Source: Roridomyces roridus (Eukaryota; Basidiomycota; Agaricomycetes; Agaricales; Mycenaceae). From it: a DNA stretch of 64,000 nt. The stretch's first letter is position 1. Each line of letters begins with the position of its first letter. The DNA is taken from positions 1,240,001-1,304,000 of the forward strand of contig JARKIF010000010.1 of the NCBI GenBank assembly GCA_029378245.1, in the 5' to 3' direction. Positions 23,238 through 35,269 of the stretch are shown here, piece by piece. A model generated the notes under the pieces. It was not told where the DNA came from and searched no databases. It saw nothing but the letters and a program-made list of their open reading frames with translations. A program made the translations under genes and the position numbers.

Positions 23238-23951
23238 TTGATAGGGGCATCCTCAAATGTTGGTGCAGAGTCTAGGCGGCTGAGGAGGGCTGAGGAGAAC
23301 TTGGAGACATGCAGACACAAATGTCCGTACCCACGTGCCAACTTGGCCGCTTGTCTTCTTCCGTCACCTCAAAGGTTGCTCGAAGGTGCTCGACAGCTCG
23401 TCTCACTGCCTCACCTTCCTTGGCTCTTCATTTTGAAAGCCGGAGTGCTGGACTTACTTACTAATAGAGCATGTCTCTCAAACGGCGGGGTGCCACTGCC
23501 AAGCCACTAGATTATAAGCTACTGCCCAAGAGCTCTCCTCACCTCTGGATTCTTCAAGTCAGCTGCCAGGTCATGCCTCGACGCCTCCTCTAACCGCGCT
23601 GTGAAGCTACTATAGTCTGGGGCCACTGCCAAAAACCAGTCAGGCTACGGTACAAATGCAGCTCCCGCCAATGATTGACAGAGCCAGCGCCGATTCAGCT
23701 CTCGCAGTGCCCATCGACTTGCCCTCTTATCGCATGGCTTGGACCGCCTGCTCGTCGATTAAACTCTCGACTTGCCCTCTTGTTGCATGGCTTGGACCGC
23801 CTGCTCGTCGGTCTACATGCTTCTGAATGTCGTCCGAAGATGCCATCTGCATCGGTATTCATACTTCAATATCCGAGGATTCCGTCAAACTCGCTCGCGA
23901 ACCAAGGGCTATAAAACAGGACGCCGGCACCTCGCCCACAACTCATTAAAG
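23238..23951. other. Intergenic, no gene seen
   Basis: A tandem duplication of about 65 bp is visible: CGACTTGCCCTCTT...GCATGGCTTGGACCGCCTGCTCGTCG occurs at about 23718-23758 and again at 23769-23810. No other feature was seen. Confidence 0.5.
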
Positions 23952-25843
23952 ATGCCCAGCACCCTGTACCGGCTCTTCTTTTTCCTATTCACCGCGTCTG
24001 GTGCCCTCTCCTGCGCCACAGAATGCAAATGTACCTCCAAGGACTCGTGCTGGCCAAGCACCCTAGAGTGGGCCCACCTCTCCTCGCAGCTTTCTCGTCC
24101 CATTTTCCACGTCCAGCCCCTGGGATATCACTGCCACAACCCGCACTTTGACGACAAAGTGTGCGCCGAGGTGCAGGCCAATAGTCTCGATCCGATCTGG
24201 CGCCCAGACCAGCCGGGCGCCGCCCAATACGACAATTTGGAATTCACGACTACCTCCCAATGCCTCGTTCCGGGCAATCGTATTGCGCTCTGTGGCCAAG
24301 GACGGGTGCCGACTCTCGGCGTCAATGCGACCACCGTGTCTGATCTGGAGAAGGCCCTCAAATTCGCGTATGAACGCAATCTCAAGGTTCACATCAAGAA
24401 CACGGGGTAAGTGCCTTCAATGGTATCGACTGGCTCTTACATTGTAATCGTAGACATGACTTTCTCGGTCGCGGCCTCGGACCAGGCTCACTGATGATTT
24501 GGGTCCATCATTTTCGGTTCACAGAGTTCAGTGCGGAATTCAGGTACGCTGGCGGGCAGCATGGGGGGTTCCCCGCTGTCAGCGTCGGTCCAGGGACTCA
24601 ATGGGCTGACGCCTTTGCGTTCGCTGCCGCCAACGAAGTTGTGCTTGCGGGGGGCATCGGCGCTTTGGGTTCCGTAGGCGCTGCAGGTGGCTGGCCCATG
24701 GGCGCCGGGCACAACATTATTTCCCCAGCCATTGGCTTGGGTGCGGACAACATCGTTGAAATCGACCTCGTACTTCCCAATGGAACGCTTGTCACTGCGA
24801 ATCAGTATGAGAATACCGACCTCTTTTGGGCTGTCCGCGGCGGAGGTGGTCCATCCTTCGGCACCTCCGCCCGTCTCGTCTACAAAGCACACCCCAGGAT
24901 GCCTCTCTACGCCGCCTTTTTCGAAGCCAACGCTGCAACTTCGAGCGCGTTCGTGTCCCTGCTAGACACTTGGCACGCCCACTTGCCCTCCATCGCTGAG
25001 GCGGGTTGGTCGGGGTACTACATCTTCGTGGACGCCTCGTACCTCGCACTCATGTATTTACTTCCTCATGGCAACCCCGTCGTCGGGAACGCCACACTAG
25101 GGCCATTCATCGCCGACGCCAAAGCGATCTCAGGCGTGGACATCACGACAGACGCATCTCAGACATACCCCGACTTCAACAGTTGGTTGATGGCTAATAT
25201 ACAGGACCCAGTCAACGTGGTCGGGTACAACTTTTCGCAGCACACGAATCTCGTCGGACTCGGGATCGCGACAGCGTCAATCCTCCTCCCGAAGGAGGTA
25301 TTCACCAATGAGACCAAGGCGCATCGGATGTCTGAAGCTCTCGCTGCAATGGCAGGCGGCATCGGCCAGTGCGTTTCTCGAATTCCTTTCCCATACTTGC
25401 TTTCATCGCAATGATTTCGCAGACACGTTGCCGGCGGGGTCGTCGCCGAAAAGGACATTGACTTTAACGCGGTTCACCCATCATGGCGCTCCGCCTTGGT
25501 TGATCTGGTCACCTACGACGCGTTTCCGGACGATACGAGCGAGGCGGAGATCGCCGCCCGTCGCCGCAAGCTCTCCAGCCTCGTCGACCCGCTGCGCGCT
25601 CTAACGCCTGGGGTCGCGCAGTATCTAAACGAGGTGAGTGTTCAATCCATTCATATTGCTTCGCTCATACATCGAAATTCGCAGCCCGACTTCCTCATCC
25701 CAGACTACCCCTCTGCGAACTGGGGCTCTCACTATGAACGTCTGCTCCGTATCAAGCAGAGCATCGACCCGACGAACCAGCTTCTCGTCAAACAAGGAGT
25801 GGGTGCTGTCGGTTGGGATGAGGAGCAAATTTGTCGACTCTGA
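23952..25843 (+). CDS. Secreted berberine-bridge-type FAD-linked oxidase
   Basis: Exons 23952..24406, 24454..25368, 25423..25633 and 25685..25843 give 579 residues. A signal peptide (YRLFFFLFTASGALSC) precedes a PCMH-type FAD domain with the NTGHDFLGRG motif, whose His (about 153) is the expected covalent 8-alpha flavin anchor. GAAGGWPMGAGHN occupies the place where bicovalent enzymes have a cysteine, so only one covalent link is expected. The BBE domain near the C-terminus ends in NWGSHYERLLRIKQSIDPTNQL. Such enzymes oxidise alcohols, sugars or phenolics to yield H2O2. A relic of the same family lies at 27.39-27.53 kb. Confidence 0.92.
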
Positions 25844-26130
25844 TTTGAACTCGAACTTGTCTACTCGTTATTTACATGAAAGTCTATCTCGTAGGACATT
25901 GACAACAATGAATCCCACCACTGATGAATTGCCTTTTCTTGTGGTCCCGGTCTCCTCCCCACGGTTGAATGTACATAACTCAATTATGCCACAGCCGTGG
26001 TTCTAAACTTTCCACACTCGATTGGTAGAAAAAAGGACAAAACTTTCAAACGCGGAAGGAATCAATTAAGTCGACGTACACTATATCCAAGTAAATTGTA
26101 AGATAATCGGCTGTGGAGGGTATATGATGA
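25844..26130. other. Convergent intergenic spacer
   Basis: Shared 3' region of the plus-strand oxidase and the minus-strand F-box gene. It is A/T-richer than its neighbours, with no other structure seen. Confidence 0.5.
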
Positions 26131-27318
26131 CTAGAACACGCCGGCGCCCTGCAAGCGTTCAACCAGCAGCTGGGCCAGGGCCTCAAAAGGATCGGTGTTG
26201 AGCGCGGGGTCGGGCGCGTCAGACTCGAGCCGCGAGGGAAGAGGTCCAAGATTCCTACAAAAATGTAAGCGAACGAAAGACATAGCAGACCGGCAGACTC
26301 ACAAGATATCCTCCTTGTCTCGGCCACATTGGACGTGGATATGAATACCACCTTGCGCCAACTCGCGCAGCGCCTCTGGTACATTGCTGAAAGGGTCGGC
26401 ACCTTTCTTGTACGTTAAACGCCTACAGTGGAGCCGAAGAGAGCGGAGGGACGCCGAGCGCTTTGCGACAAACTCGACAACGTGCGCATATCCGTCCTTC
26501 GCATGCTCAAAGTGCTCCTCGAGCTCCAATTTACGGAGGTTGGGCAGAGCGTCGGGTGCGGTGGTGGTCAGGAACTCGAGCAACGACGGGGGTTGGGTGT
26601 CGTACGAGGAGACGTAACCCTCCATCTTCAACTCGAGCTCTGTGAGAGCCGGTACGAGGCTGAGAAACGCAAAATGGCCTTTGTTCGCGTCGAATTTTGC
26701 ATCCGAGCGAATCTTCAAGGTCCGCAGAGGCGGAGAGGAGCGTTGGAGAAAGCGGTGAAGGGTATCGGCGGACTCGGAGAAGGACGTGGTGAGCGTGACG
26801 AGGGCTGGAAGTGCAAGATTGTTGATGATATCGGGACCGTGCTTGACGGCGGATTCGAGACGAAGATGTTGTAAAGTGGCATGAGACGATTGCCGCTTTG
26901 GTCCCTCAAGGACCTGCATCACCATGGCGTCTTTATGCAGGATCCAAGCGCACTCCTCGAGCTGAGGAGCACGACCCACCAGATCAAGGAGATGATCCGC
27001 GGAGAAAAACGATTTTTCAAAGGCTTGACGAGCAAAGGTCACAGATTTGAGCCCGCGTAAAGTGTGTGTCTTTGCGCCGATATCGTAGTCCCAGAAACCG
27101 TCGATGCGCTCCAAACGATGAGCATCCTTCGGTCCAAACACCGACATAGGGCAGCCCACACGGCGAGTGGACACGGACACGGAAACATTCCCTCCGCGAG
27201 CGAGCCAAGTCTTGAACACGAGGGGGAATTTGGCTGGTACAACGCCCGTATCGCAGATATTGGTCCACAATGCCGGTGTAGCAAGCGCAAGCTCGCTCCA
27301 CGCATGGCAAACGGACAT
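26131..27318 (-). CDS. F-box/LRR-like protein, 5' end probably lost
   Basis: Exons complement(26131..26254, 26303..27318) give 379 residues from the ATG at 27318. The sequence opens within the end of an F-box (CHAWSELALATPALW) and continues with leucine-rich repeats (LQHLRLES, LRTLKIRSD, LPNLRKLELEE, LRSLRLHC). The frame extends a few codons upstream to an AG acceptor-like site near 27385, but the exon that should carry the F-box core is replaced by an unrelated FAD-oxidase relic. Family members act as substrate adaptors of SCF ubiquitin ligases. Without the F-box core its function is doubtful. Confidence 0.6.
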
Positions 27319-27392
27319 GAGCTGCGTCAGCGCTCTCCAAGTAAGCGGTGCGGACGGATCAAACGCGTCAGAACCAAACTAACAGCTTTTAA

Positions 27393-27530
27393 CAGGACCC
27401 GGTGAACGTCTACGACGTTTCGCAGCGTTTCGCAGCACACGAATCTCTTGGTACTCTTCAGGCACCAAGGGGACGAAGGCGCAGCGTTCATCGCATTCTT
27501 TCACGACGTCGCCGGCGGGTTTCCCTACGA
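27393..27530 (+). pseudogene. Relic of the FAD-linked oxidase
   Basis: ACAGGACCCGGTGAACGTC and TTTCGCAGCACACGAATCTC match the oxidase coding region at 25203-25255. Downstream pieces (CACCAAGGGGACGAAGGCGC, then GTCGCCGGCGGG) match 25305-25325 and 25425-25440. Internal stretches are deleted and no frame survives. It abuts the truncated 5' end of the F-box gene. Confidence 0.6.
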
Positions 27531-27949
27531 TAACGAGCGAGACCCTGGCTCGCCGACATTTTCCTCATTGCAATTCCGTATTGTTAGCGTAAACCACGCA
27601 CCGACTGGGTGTGAACCATCCATTCCCAGGTGGCCGACGTCATCGAATCATCGAATCATTGTTGAAAGTGGATCAAACACATGAATTTGCCCCCGAGGCG
27701 CCCCATACCATACTCCGCCTTAGAGGTCAACATCTTACAAAGAGTGAGCCATCGGCAAGTCCGTTTTACCCCGTGCCCGAGGCTGGGTACAGTCAGTCAG
27801 TCATACATACCCCCAAAAAAAAGTGCACCACGCCCTCGACTCAACTAGAACTCAAATTACAACACGTTCTATTGAGAATCGTACATTGTGACAGATACAT
27901 GTACAAGTAAACAGTAAGACAAAAAATAGTAAAGAAATTAACCTCACGA
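27531..27949. other. Intergenic, no gene seen
   Basis: Short poly-A and ATCGAATC repeats only; this is the 3' side of the transcription factor gene. Confidence 0.45.
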
Positions 27950-30153
27950 TCAAGTAAACGCAGGACACAACGCGCGCGTAGCGGTAGTGAACGCAAACAT
28001 CTCCTTATTAATGCCCGGGTTCTGTATCGGAGCGCTGAGGTTTGAGAGGAGAAGGTCTTCGTACTGCGTCTTGAGCATGCCTAGCTGGTATTCTGCGTGC
28101 TTTTCCGTCAGATCAACTTCAAACTCCAAGCGAAAAGAGCGGGGAAAATAAAAATAAAGAATTCGGCAACCCACCTTGCAACGCCGTACCTCCCGCGATC
28201 CCACGCATGACCTCGACCCCACGCCGCAAATCTGCCGTCAGCGCCACCTCTTCCTGGCTAGGCGGTGGCGGTGGCACACCAAGACTCGAACTCCACTCGC
28301 ACCTGAAAGCCTGTGCGAGCTTGACCTCGTCCATAAGTACTCGGTTTGCAAGCACCCCGATCGACCCAGCCATGGGCGGCATAACAGCACCAGCAGCAGC
28401 TTCGAGGCAGGCGATTTGGGTACGCGCGGCAGAGAGGCAGCGCACACGCGCCTCGGCATTCACTGATGCCGGAACACGGTGTAATTTCACCGAGGCGGCA
28501 GCGGTGGTAGCGTGGAGGAGCACGAGCGTGCGTCCCATATCGTCGTCGGGGCCCTGCAAAGCCCGCATCGGCGGGAGGGTAGCCCAGAATCGATCAATCC
28601 GCTCGTCGAGCCAGTGGTAAGAGTCGGTATAACTCGCCAACTCCGCCGGACCTAAATCTATGTTACGTTGAGTTATTTGCAACGAATATCACGTGAGGAG
28701 AAGAAGAATGAAAACTTACTTGGAGACCATTTGGCTCCGAGTCGGAGCGCACGGTGGAGCAAGACTTGGCCCTGGGATGCAAACGTAGCCAAAGACCCCC
28801 CGACGGGCGGCTCACCCGTGAGGAACGCACTGAGCGTCTGCTGCGGTGCCTCGTACACGGGAGGCGGCCACTCGCCGGCTTCATCTTGGGCTTCGTAGTC
28901 GGCGATATCCATCGGCCACGGGGTGAAAATCTCCAAGTTGGGCGAATCGAGCATCGGGGGATTGCCCGTCCCACACAGAGACATGTAGAGTGTCACCTGC
29001 ACACCGACTGCAGTCCAAAATCCGCGAATGCGCTCGCCCTCTTCGACGGCGCTGCGCGGGTGGTGAAGGTGGCCCTCGAGCAGACTAGAGCCGAGGAGGG
29101 GCGCTGGTTGATCTGGGTGGGCAACGCGAATTTGGTGTAAATGAGCTCCGAGGGCAAGCGTCATGGCGCCACTAGCGTGGAACTCGGCGTCGACGAAACG
29201 CTTGCTGCGGATCATATAAACGGCGAAAAGGACCTGGGCTTGGATCGTCTGGATGATATTCGGGCTTTCGGAGACCTCGGTGGAGAGGTACTCGCGAGCA
29301 CGCTTGAGAAAAGCCGGCTCCGATGCCATCGCAGACTGCGATTGGGCGAAGTGGGCACCCCACAGATATACCGCGGAGAGAAGCGCAGGAGTGGGTCGAC
29401 GCACGTCGCCAAAGGGCAGAGGGAGTATGGCCGATTGCCTAAAGTGCTCGATGTGCAGGAAGAATCCGAACTGGGCAGCATGGGGTAGGAACGCCTCGAG
29501 CCTGGCGGGAGGGCATCAGTGTTAGCCGAGCAGGGTGGAGAGCGACGTACAACATCTCGATCACAAACAGGGGTGGTTCCTGCCAATATGTCTCAGACAA
29601 CAAGGGAAGCAGATTGAATGAGATCGCACCTCGTCGCCAAGGAACACATCGCCAGGGTCGGATTGGGGGGAAGAGCGTGAGCTGAACATGGACATGCTCG
29701 ACATGCTCGACGGTGTGCTGAAGGGGTCGACGAGGCTCGCCTGCTCCATGCCAGCCTCCAATTCCTTGATGCGTTGCTGGAGATCCTGAACCGTGTTCAC
29801 AAGCTCGGTGGTCCGAGAGTTGGTGTCTGGGAACTCGCATGTGTCGTCCTTGCCGCCGCGCGTGCAAGGGCCGCAGATTGGACGCTGGCCGAGATTGAGA
29901 TGTCGGAAAGGAATATGCTGGAGCACTCACAAGTCCATCGCATTTCTTCAAGTCCTCGTGAGTGGAAAGGAAAAATGGAGGGCGCAGACACTCACAATTT
30001 TGAGATGACTGCGGCGAATGAGTACGAAAGCTCTGCCCGAAAAGCAAGGACGTACCGGCAGCTGAAGCATGCTTTCCCCCTCCCCAGCATGCGCGTCCGT
30101 GGTTTGCGTGCCTTGGAGGCGACATCCAGACCGGGAATCCGTTCAGTGAGCAT
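27950..30153 (-). CDS. Zn2Cys6 transcription factor with fungal-specific TF domain
   Basis: Exons complement(27950..28116, 28175..28651, 28720..29501, 29551..29579, 29630..29884, 29931..29945, 29996..30008, 30056..30153) give 611 residues. The binuclear cluster is C29-x2-C32-x6-C39-x6-C46-x2-C49-x8-C58, assembled from four exons including micro-exons of 13 and 15 nt. A short coiled coil (VQDLQQRIKELEAG) for dimerisation and a Ser-rich spacer follow, then the fungal-specific domain (HAAQFGFFLHIEHFR, RSKRFVDAEFHASGAMTLAL). It is nuclear; its targets are unknown, though nearby secreted enzymes are possible candidates. All introns are GT-AG and phases join without exception. Confidence 0.88.
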
Positions 30154-32560
30154 GGATGATGGGAGAAGAAGGCAAAGAGCGAAGTGGGTGGGGTCTTATT
30201 AGTCAGTCTCATAAATCCCACGAAATGTCACCTCCGATGGCCGAAGACAGAAGGGAACCCGCCAATCTACGGCATCCCGGTCCGAATGGAGCAGTGCAAA
30301 ACGAGCATTGGACGCCACGGACAAGGGGCTGTTTCCATCCTGCTTTCTTCCTTACCAAGGTTGTACCCACTCCACCGAGAGAACTTGTCAGCAGTTGTCA
30401 AGGGCATGTGGCGACCTGTCAATTCTGCCGATCCATATTCAGATTTATACCTGATTTTTGTGGGATTGATACTCGTGTTCTTGACACTGCGGGGTCATCG
30501 ACGGGAAGCATCTGTGTGGGTAGATTCAGACAGCCAAGAAATATTCATTCCCTCGCAATTCCCCACACGATATTTTGCATTTGACACTACGGCCCAATTT
30601 CTACTCCCCGAGCTCGGGTGCGTCCAGACATCGGCGGAAAAGCACCGAAAACTCAATTTAGTTTCACTGCGCTTACCAGGTGCCGTTCGGCACCAGTGAG
30701 CGGATCGCTCGCTTCTGGTTCTCGGCCAGTTGAATAATGTCCGATGATCTTCTCCCCCATTCTGTTTTTGTATTTTAGAATTAGTTCAGAACCTTAAAAA
30801 TCCTCGTCGGCGGCGGCATATACCGAGCACACAGACGTGATCGTGCCTCTGCAGACCTCACGGTTGACTTTCAACTTATGACCCCCACCGCTTCTCCTCT
30901 CACGCATTGCTTCCCCTCCCGTGGGCGTCGATCCTCGTCAAAGGATTGCCGCCTGACGGTCCGAAATGGCCGATGGGATGCACGTACCCTGGAGAACATC
31001 TCATATCACATCCACCTTCGGACCGGCGAGGCGAGAATATCCCAAGAGACGGCGTTTTGTGAAGCGGCATGTTGCAAAGCGGCGTTACTACGCCACGAAT
31101 ATACGCACGCCCCTTGGAATCTCCGCCGACAGACATCCCGCGAGCGTTGCCTGTGAGTACATCCCCTGATGATGCTCATCTAAATTCCTCGAACAAGTTC
31201 CGAAAATTCGCGTCGATCTTGTTCAGTTGCGGAGCGAGGATCCGGTCCGAGAGTTGGTTATCTGGTCGAATTCGATACGGATTTGCGCTCGGACTCGGAG
31301 GAGAGATTGTCGCATATCCGTCCCGCCCCAAGATTAAAGCGTACTATGCATCTACCCGACCCTTGCAGCGGGCGGCCGACGGCTATCAATCTCCGACAGA
31401 ATGAATTGACGCTGGTCATCAGGTGGGTGGTGTATCAGATCGAATGCTTGATGCTTGAAGGTCGCGTGCGGCGTCAATATCAATGACACGAGAGGCAGCG
31501 TTCTCAGTTGGACTGGAGAGCCGTCCATGGAAGGATGCGGCACCCAGTCCTGTCGATGCCGAGATCACCCGAGAATCAAACAGACAAATATTGCCATCGG
31601 GCTCCCAGCTTGCTCCCAGCTGAGGATCCGGAAACTTGAACAGACTTAGTCTTCCGTCTTCGGGCCCAGGTAGGTACCCGCCCCTCGCCTACAAAACCTC
31701 AGCCACACATAGTTCAACTACTTGCTTATTGAATGAAATAACTTCGGGGACGCCGTGGTTTTTCCCATCACAAAGTTTGGGCCTGAGCCCGGGGTTGAGC
31801 TTGGCTCGATGCGCGCTCGAGCTCGGTTCTGACATCCCTCAGGGCCAGGCCTGGGGCCTCCAAGAGCGCCGGGCTTCCACACGTAGCCGGGGGTCTGACA
31901 TCACTGGGTGTACTTGGTCCCGGTACAACTCCAGGTGAATGAATATTCATCACAGGCTGTGTTGGAAGCGTCAATCTAATTGAAAGCCAGTCCGGATTCG
32001 GACATGACGGATATAGACGGACTCGGTCTCGGACTCGGAAAAGTTCGGACTTGGTAAGTTTCTCTGGACGGAGCCTGGGCCTCGGCCGCCTGGCGGAGGA
32101 GCACGGAGTACTTGTGTTGTATAGGATCCTGTATGGTTGTGAGGTTCAATTCAACAGAGCTGGATGTTTTATGTTCCTTTGATTCGACTTAATACGCCTG
32201 CTCCCAGTTGCGAGTTGAACGTGATGCGCATTGCGATCCGAAATGTCGACCATCAATCAATTTGCCAAGCCATCATTTGATAAGTATCGGATTTCGGAAG
32301 GAAAAACTCCTTCGTCCCGACCACCATCTTCTCGGTCTCACTCTCAGTCTGTGTGTCTGATCGATGGCATGTTCCTCAACAGAAGAGTACTCGTCGATGT
32401 CTCCAATGCACTTGGTCGTTGCTGTGCAGTTACTTTTGGCGTCGCCGGCCTCAAGGCTGCCAGTTTCGCCTGAGTGTATCTGCCGGTTCATCTTTGGGGA
32501 AAAGCTAGTCTATTGGCTTATCCCAGCACTCAGACCTTCCCGCGTTCTTTAAGCTCACTT
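30154..32560. other. Long intergenic stretch without recognisable gene
   Basis: Several open frames (one of 171 codons at 30184-30699) lack family motifs and codon regularity. No repeats shared with the rest of the window were noticed except at the right end, where the intergenic motifs of the tandem array begin. Confidence 0.4.
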
Positions 32561-32590
32561 GTGGACACGGCAAGTCTAACAGGCTTACGG
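32561..32590 (+). repeat. GTGGACACGGCAAGTCTAAC intergenic motif, copy 1 of 5
   Basis: A motif of about 30 bp (GTGGACACGGCAAGTCTAAC then AGGCTTNCGG) recurs with few changes at 34658-34690, 34800-34829, 36885-36915 and 37016-37049, always between members of the tandem array. It is not part of any recognised coding exon. Confidence 0.6.
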
Positions 32591-32802
32591 GGACTATTCG
32601 AGATCTTCTCCAGCGCCTGGCTCGTCTGTATCTCCGATGTGAACGATCCCACAGGCATGTATCTATCTGTCGCTGCCCAAAGCTAAACCGGCGTAGGAGA
32701 CGGAGAAGGAGAGCTGCCTGTGAGAATAAACACGATCGAATTCTTTCGCCTCGGACTCCAGGCTCTCGCGGAGGTACTGCTTCTTGTCCCAGGGCGAAAG
32801 AT

Positions 32803-32902
32803 AAACTGGCGATTAGCGCCGACAGTAAGCTCGGGGTGAAAGTCTTCTGTACAACTATAGAACAAGAGGTCCCTCGGGCTTAGGACTCGCATTCGATATA
32901 AA
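32803..32902 (+). promoter_or_regulatory. Conserved promoter block of array copy A
   Basis: ACTGRCGATTAGCRCCGACAG begins at 32805 and a GATATAAA box lies at 32895-32902, about 50 bp before the ATG. The wider 260 bp (32690-32948) is almost the same as that before copy D (38850-39118), far closer than unselected intergenic DNA elsewhere in the window. This indicates recent duplication or conserved control sites. Confidence 0.55.
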
Positions 32903-32948
32903 CGCCCGGTGTTCCTTGAGCGCTCCAGTCCCTCTGCAGATCTGCCCA

Positions 32949-34018
32949 ATGTCTTCCTCCTACCGCAAAGACCGCGTCCATTGGATCACAATCCATAAGA
33001 AACTTCCGAATGTCTCGATGGATGACTTCAAGAGCAGGCGTGAGCTCCTGGCGACAAAGTTCCTCGATATTCCGGTCGTACAAGAGAATCTGGCGAATTT
33101 CAATTTCGTGCGTGTCGCTGTTGAGAGTGTTTCCAACTATTTCACTCATCGTCCGCTTCAGGTGATTTCGAACAACATGCTAGACGATTATGTCCAAACT
33201 GCTGGATTATCTGCGCCGAATCCGGTCGTTTTGCTGATAAGTGAAGTCACGGTATGGAATTATTTATTTCATCTAGACGACTAGTCTTCTAAGCGGGATT
33301 TTTTTTTCATAGACCAAGGACCGTATTGGCGAGGTATATCCATGAAAAAATTATCGAGCTGCGTCTCACCCAGACACCAGATGAACGAGGATCGAGACCT
33401 ACAACTGCTTGCTCAAGAATTCTCGGATTTGAGACCCGGTCGAGGTGTCTCCATCCTCGTCGCCGCTAGCAAGGTCCTCGTGGACAAAGAATCTCGGACT
33501 ACTTCGAGCAATAGAGTGCATCGCTTCTCCATCCTCGGGGTTCCGGAAGGCATGGCGCCCCAGGAGTGCGAAGGGCAGGTTGCTGCGATTTCGGAACGGT
33601 TCACCAAACTCGCTGTTTTCCAGAAGAATGTGCTTGGGCGCACGGTGGTGAGTGTTTATCGAAGTGCGATCATCATGAGTTAGGGTCTCATGCATGTAGT
33701 TCGCTACCAGCGTCGACAATCTTGACTCTGCGATGCACCAGCTTGATGTGGAGGTCGCAAAACACACATTCATTATTCACCACGAGTACGAGGTAGGAAA
33801 TCTCAGCGGATTATTGTCACTTCTACATTTGTGTCTAGAACCAGGGCAATATGATGGAAGTGCGTTCATGTTTTCGTCTGCAGGCCTAAAATACATCTAA
33901 CCCTGTCGCTCAGTTGCTCAACAGCGCCGAATACAAACAGTATCTTGCCGAAAGCAAGAAAACATTCAACACCACCATGTTTTGTGCTGATGTCATTACC
34001 ATGTTGAACAAGAATTGA
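32949..34018 (+). CDS. Tandem-array gene copy A (two-repeat, possibly dimeric alpha/beta-barrel fold)
   Basis: Exons 32949..33107, 33162..33251, 33313..33333, 33381..33647, 33700..33792, 33839..33859 and 33914..34018 give 251 residues. A family name was not recognised. The two halves are alike: each opens with RVHW/RVHRF, has a VVQENL or VFQKNVL helix end, then an I/V-rich strand and an acidic-helix segment, and closes with ADVI or similar. This resembles a fused pair of EthD/dabb-type ferredoxin-like domains (inference). No signal peptide or membrane helix. Exons 3 and 6 are both 21 nt. Exon boundaries are the same in copies B, C and D, and amidase-derived sequence follows directly. Confidence 0.78.
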
Positions 34019-34140
34019 GGTTGCATGGCATTGGAGTTTCGGATCTCTCTGTAAATTGTTTGTACGACTACCACCGAGAGTTGAAAAAAAAGGCTCTGAT
34101 GGCCGTCATTGATGGCCGATCACATTTGTCAGCGACTCAC

Positions 34141-34545
34141 ACCCATCTTCTTCTCTTCTCCCATGCACACCGCCGAAGCAGGCCGGATGCCTCGGATAAG
34201 ACCTGCCCTGGAGGCACTTTGCGACAACTTTTCACTCTCACAACCACGAAACGGAGCGCCGAGGTTAGCTCCTTGTACGTACTGTGCTCGCGGTCCACAT
34301 CGATCGTCGACGGTCCTGGCTTGCACCCCTTTATTGAGCTCAACCCTCTTCTGCCCTCCAAGAGGCTGCGATACTGGACGCGGAGCACAAGCACCGTCAA
34401 TCAGGGAGTCATCATTCAAAAGAATCAGATGCTGGAATCGTCAAAGACCTTCGAGACGCCGGAGCTATCTTGCGTGTCTTTTCCTTGGTCGGTGCCACTT
34501 GGTCTTGCCGTTCAGTTCCCCGCGGCTCGGATTCTACAACAGCTA
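34141..34545 (+). pseudogene. Amidase relic after array copy A
   Basis: ATGCCTCGGATAAGACC and CACGAAACGGAGCGCC match the 5' part of the full amidase at 40358 onwards. The leader region is then deleted and ATCGTCGACGGTCCTGGC matches its second exon. GATGCTGGAATCGTCAAAGA matches the EDAGVVK exon. Stops and deletions prevent a product. Confidence 0.75.
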
Positions 34546-35104
34546 TTCGTGCTTGCTTCGCTCAGGGTGGATGCGCTCATATCCGGTATTGGGGACAAGC
34601 TACTAAGCTAATACTTTGGTCTACCCCAGCTCCACTCGGGCTGCCCCCGGCTGGCTTGTGGACACGGCGAGTCTAAGGGGCTTTCGGAGATTGTGGTCGG
34701 CCGCGGGAGTTTTCAAAGCACAGTGGACCCTGTACCATGTGCCTACTCTGTGACCTATCCCTGGTCAACTCCGAGGGTGCGCGCTCCTCAATCTGTCTTG
34801 TGAACACAGCGAGTCTAACAGGCGTTCGGCGACTACTGCCCCCTGCAAAAATTCTCAGTCCATGCGAGCTACTCGAGACTTTGCCCCAGTCCCCTTCTTC
34901 CATCATCATCGTACTGGTTGGCATTGGACTTGAATCTCTCTCTCTTCTGGTTGTGGGCCGAAGGGCACTCTGAGGGGAAAGCACACTGTACGTATCTCTC
35001 CTCCGCTGACGACTCGGAAAGGTAAACTGGCGATGTGTGATTCCCTGCTACATATTTGCAATCGTGGAACCGAGGTCATGGTCTCGCGGAGCACGGGCAA
35101 AGTT

Positions 35105-35231
35105 AAACTGACGATTAGCACCGACAGGAAGTTCGAGGTGAGAACCTTTGTTACAACCGTGGAACGAGTTAAAATTAGAGGTCAGGATCCCCGAGGCGTA
35201 CGTACCATCTCCCACTCGTACTCGATATAAA
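35105..35231 (+). promoter_or_regulatory. Conserved promoter block of array copy B
   Basis: It carries the ACTGACGATTAGCACC element (from 35107) and GATATAAA (35224-35231), about 40 bp before the ATG at 35270. A partial extra copy (GGTAAACTGGCGATG) sits just upstream near 35022-35036. Confidence 0.5.
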
Positions 35232-35269
35232 TTCACTGTGAGCTTTGACGCTCATAGCGCTCATTCCCT

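Noticed and set aside
30184..30699. Plus-strand frame of 171 codons upstream of the transcription factor
   Set aside because: No recognisable domain or splice signals; it begins just upstream of the transcription factor's divergent start and is probably leader or spacer DNA.
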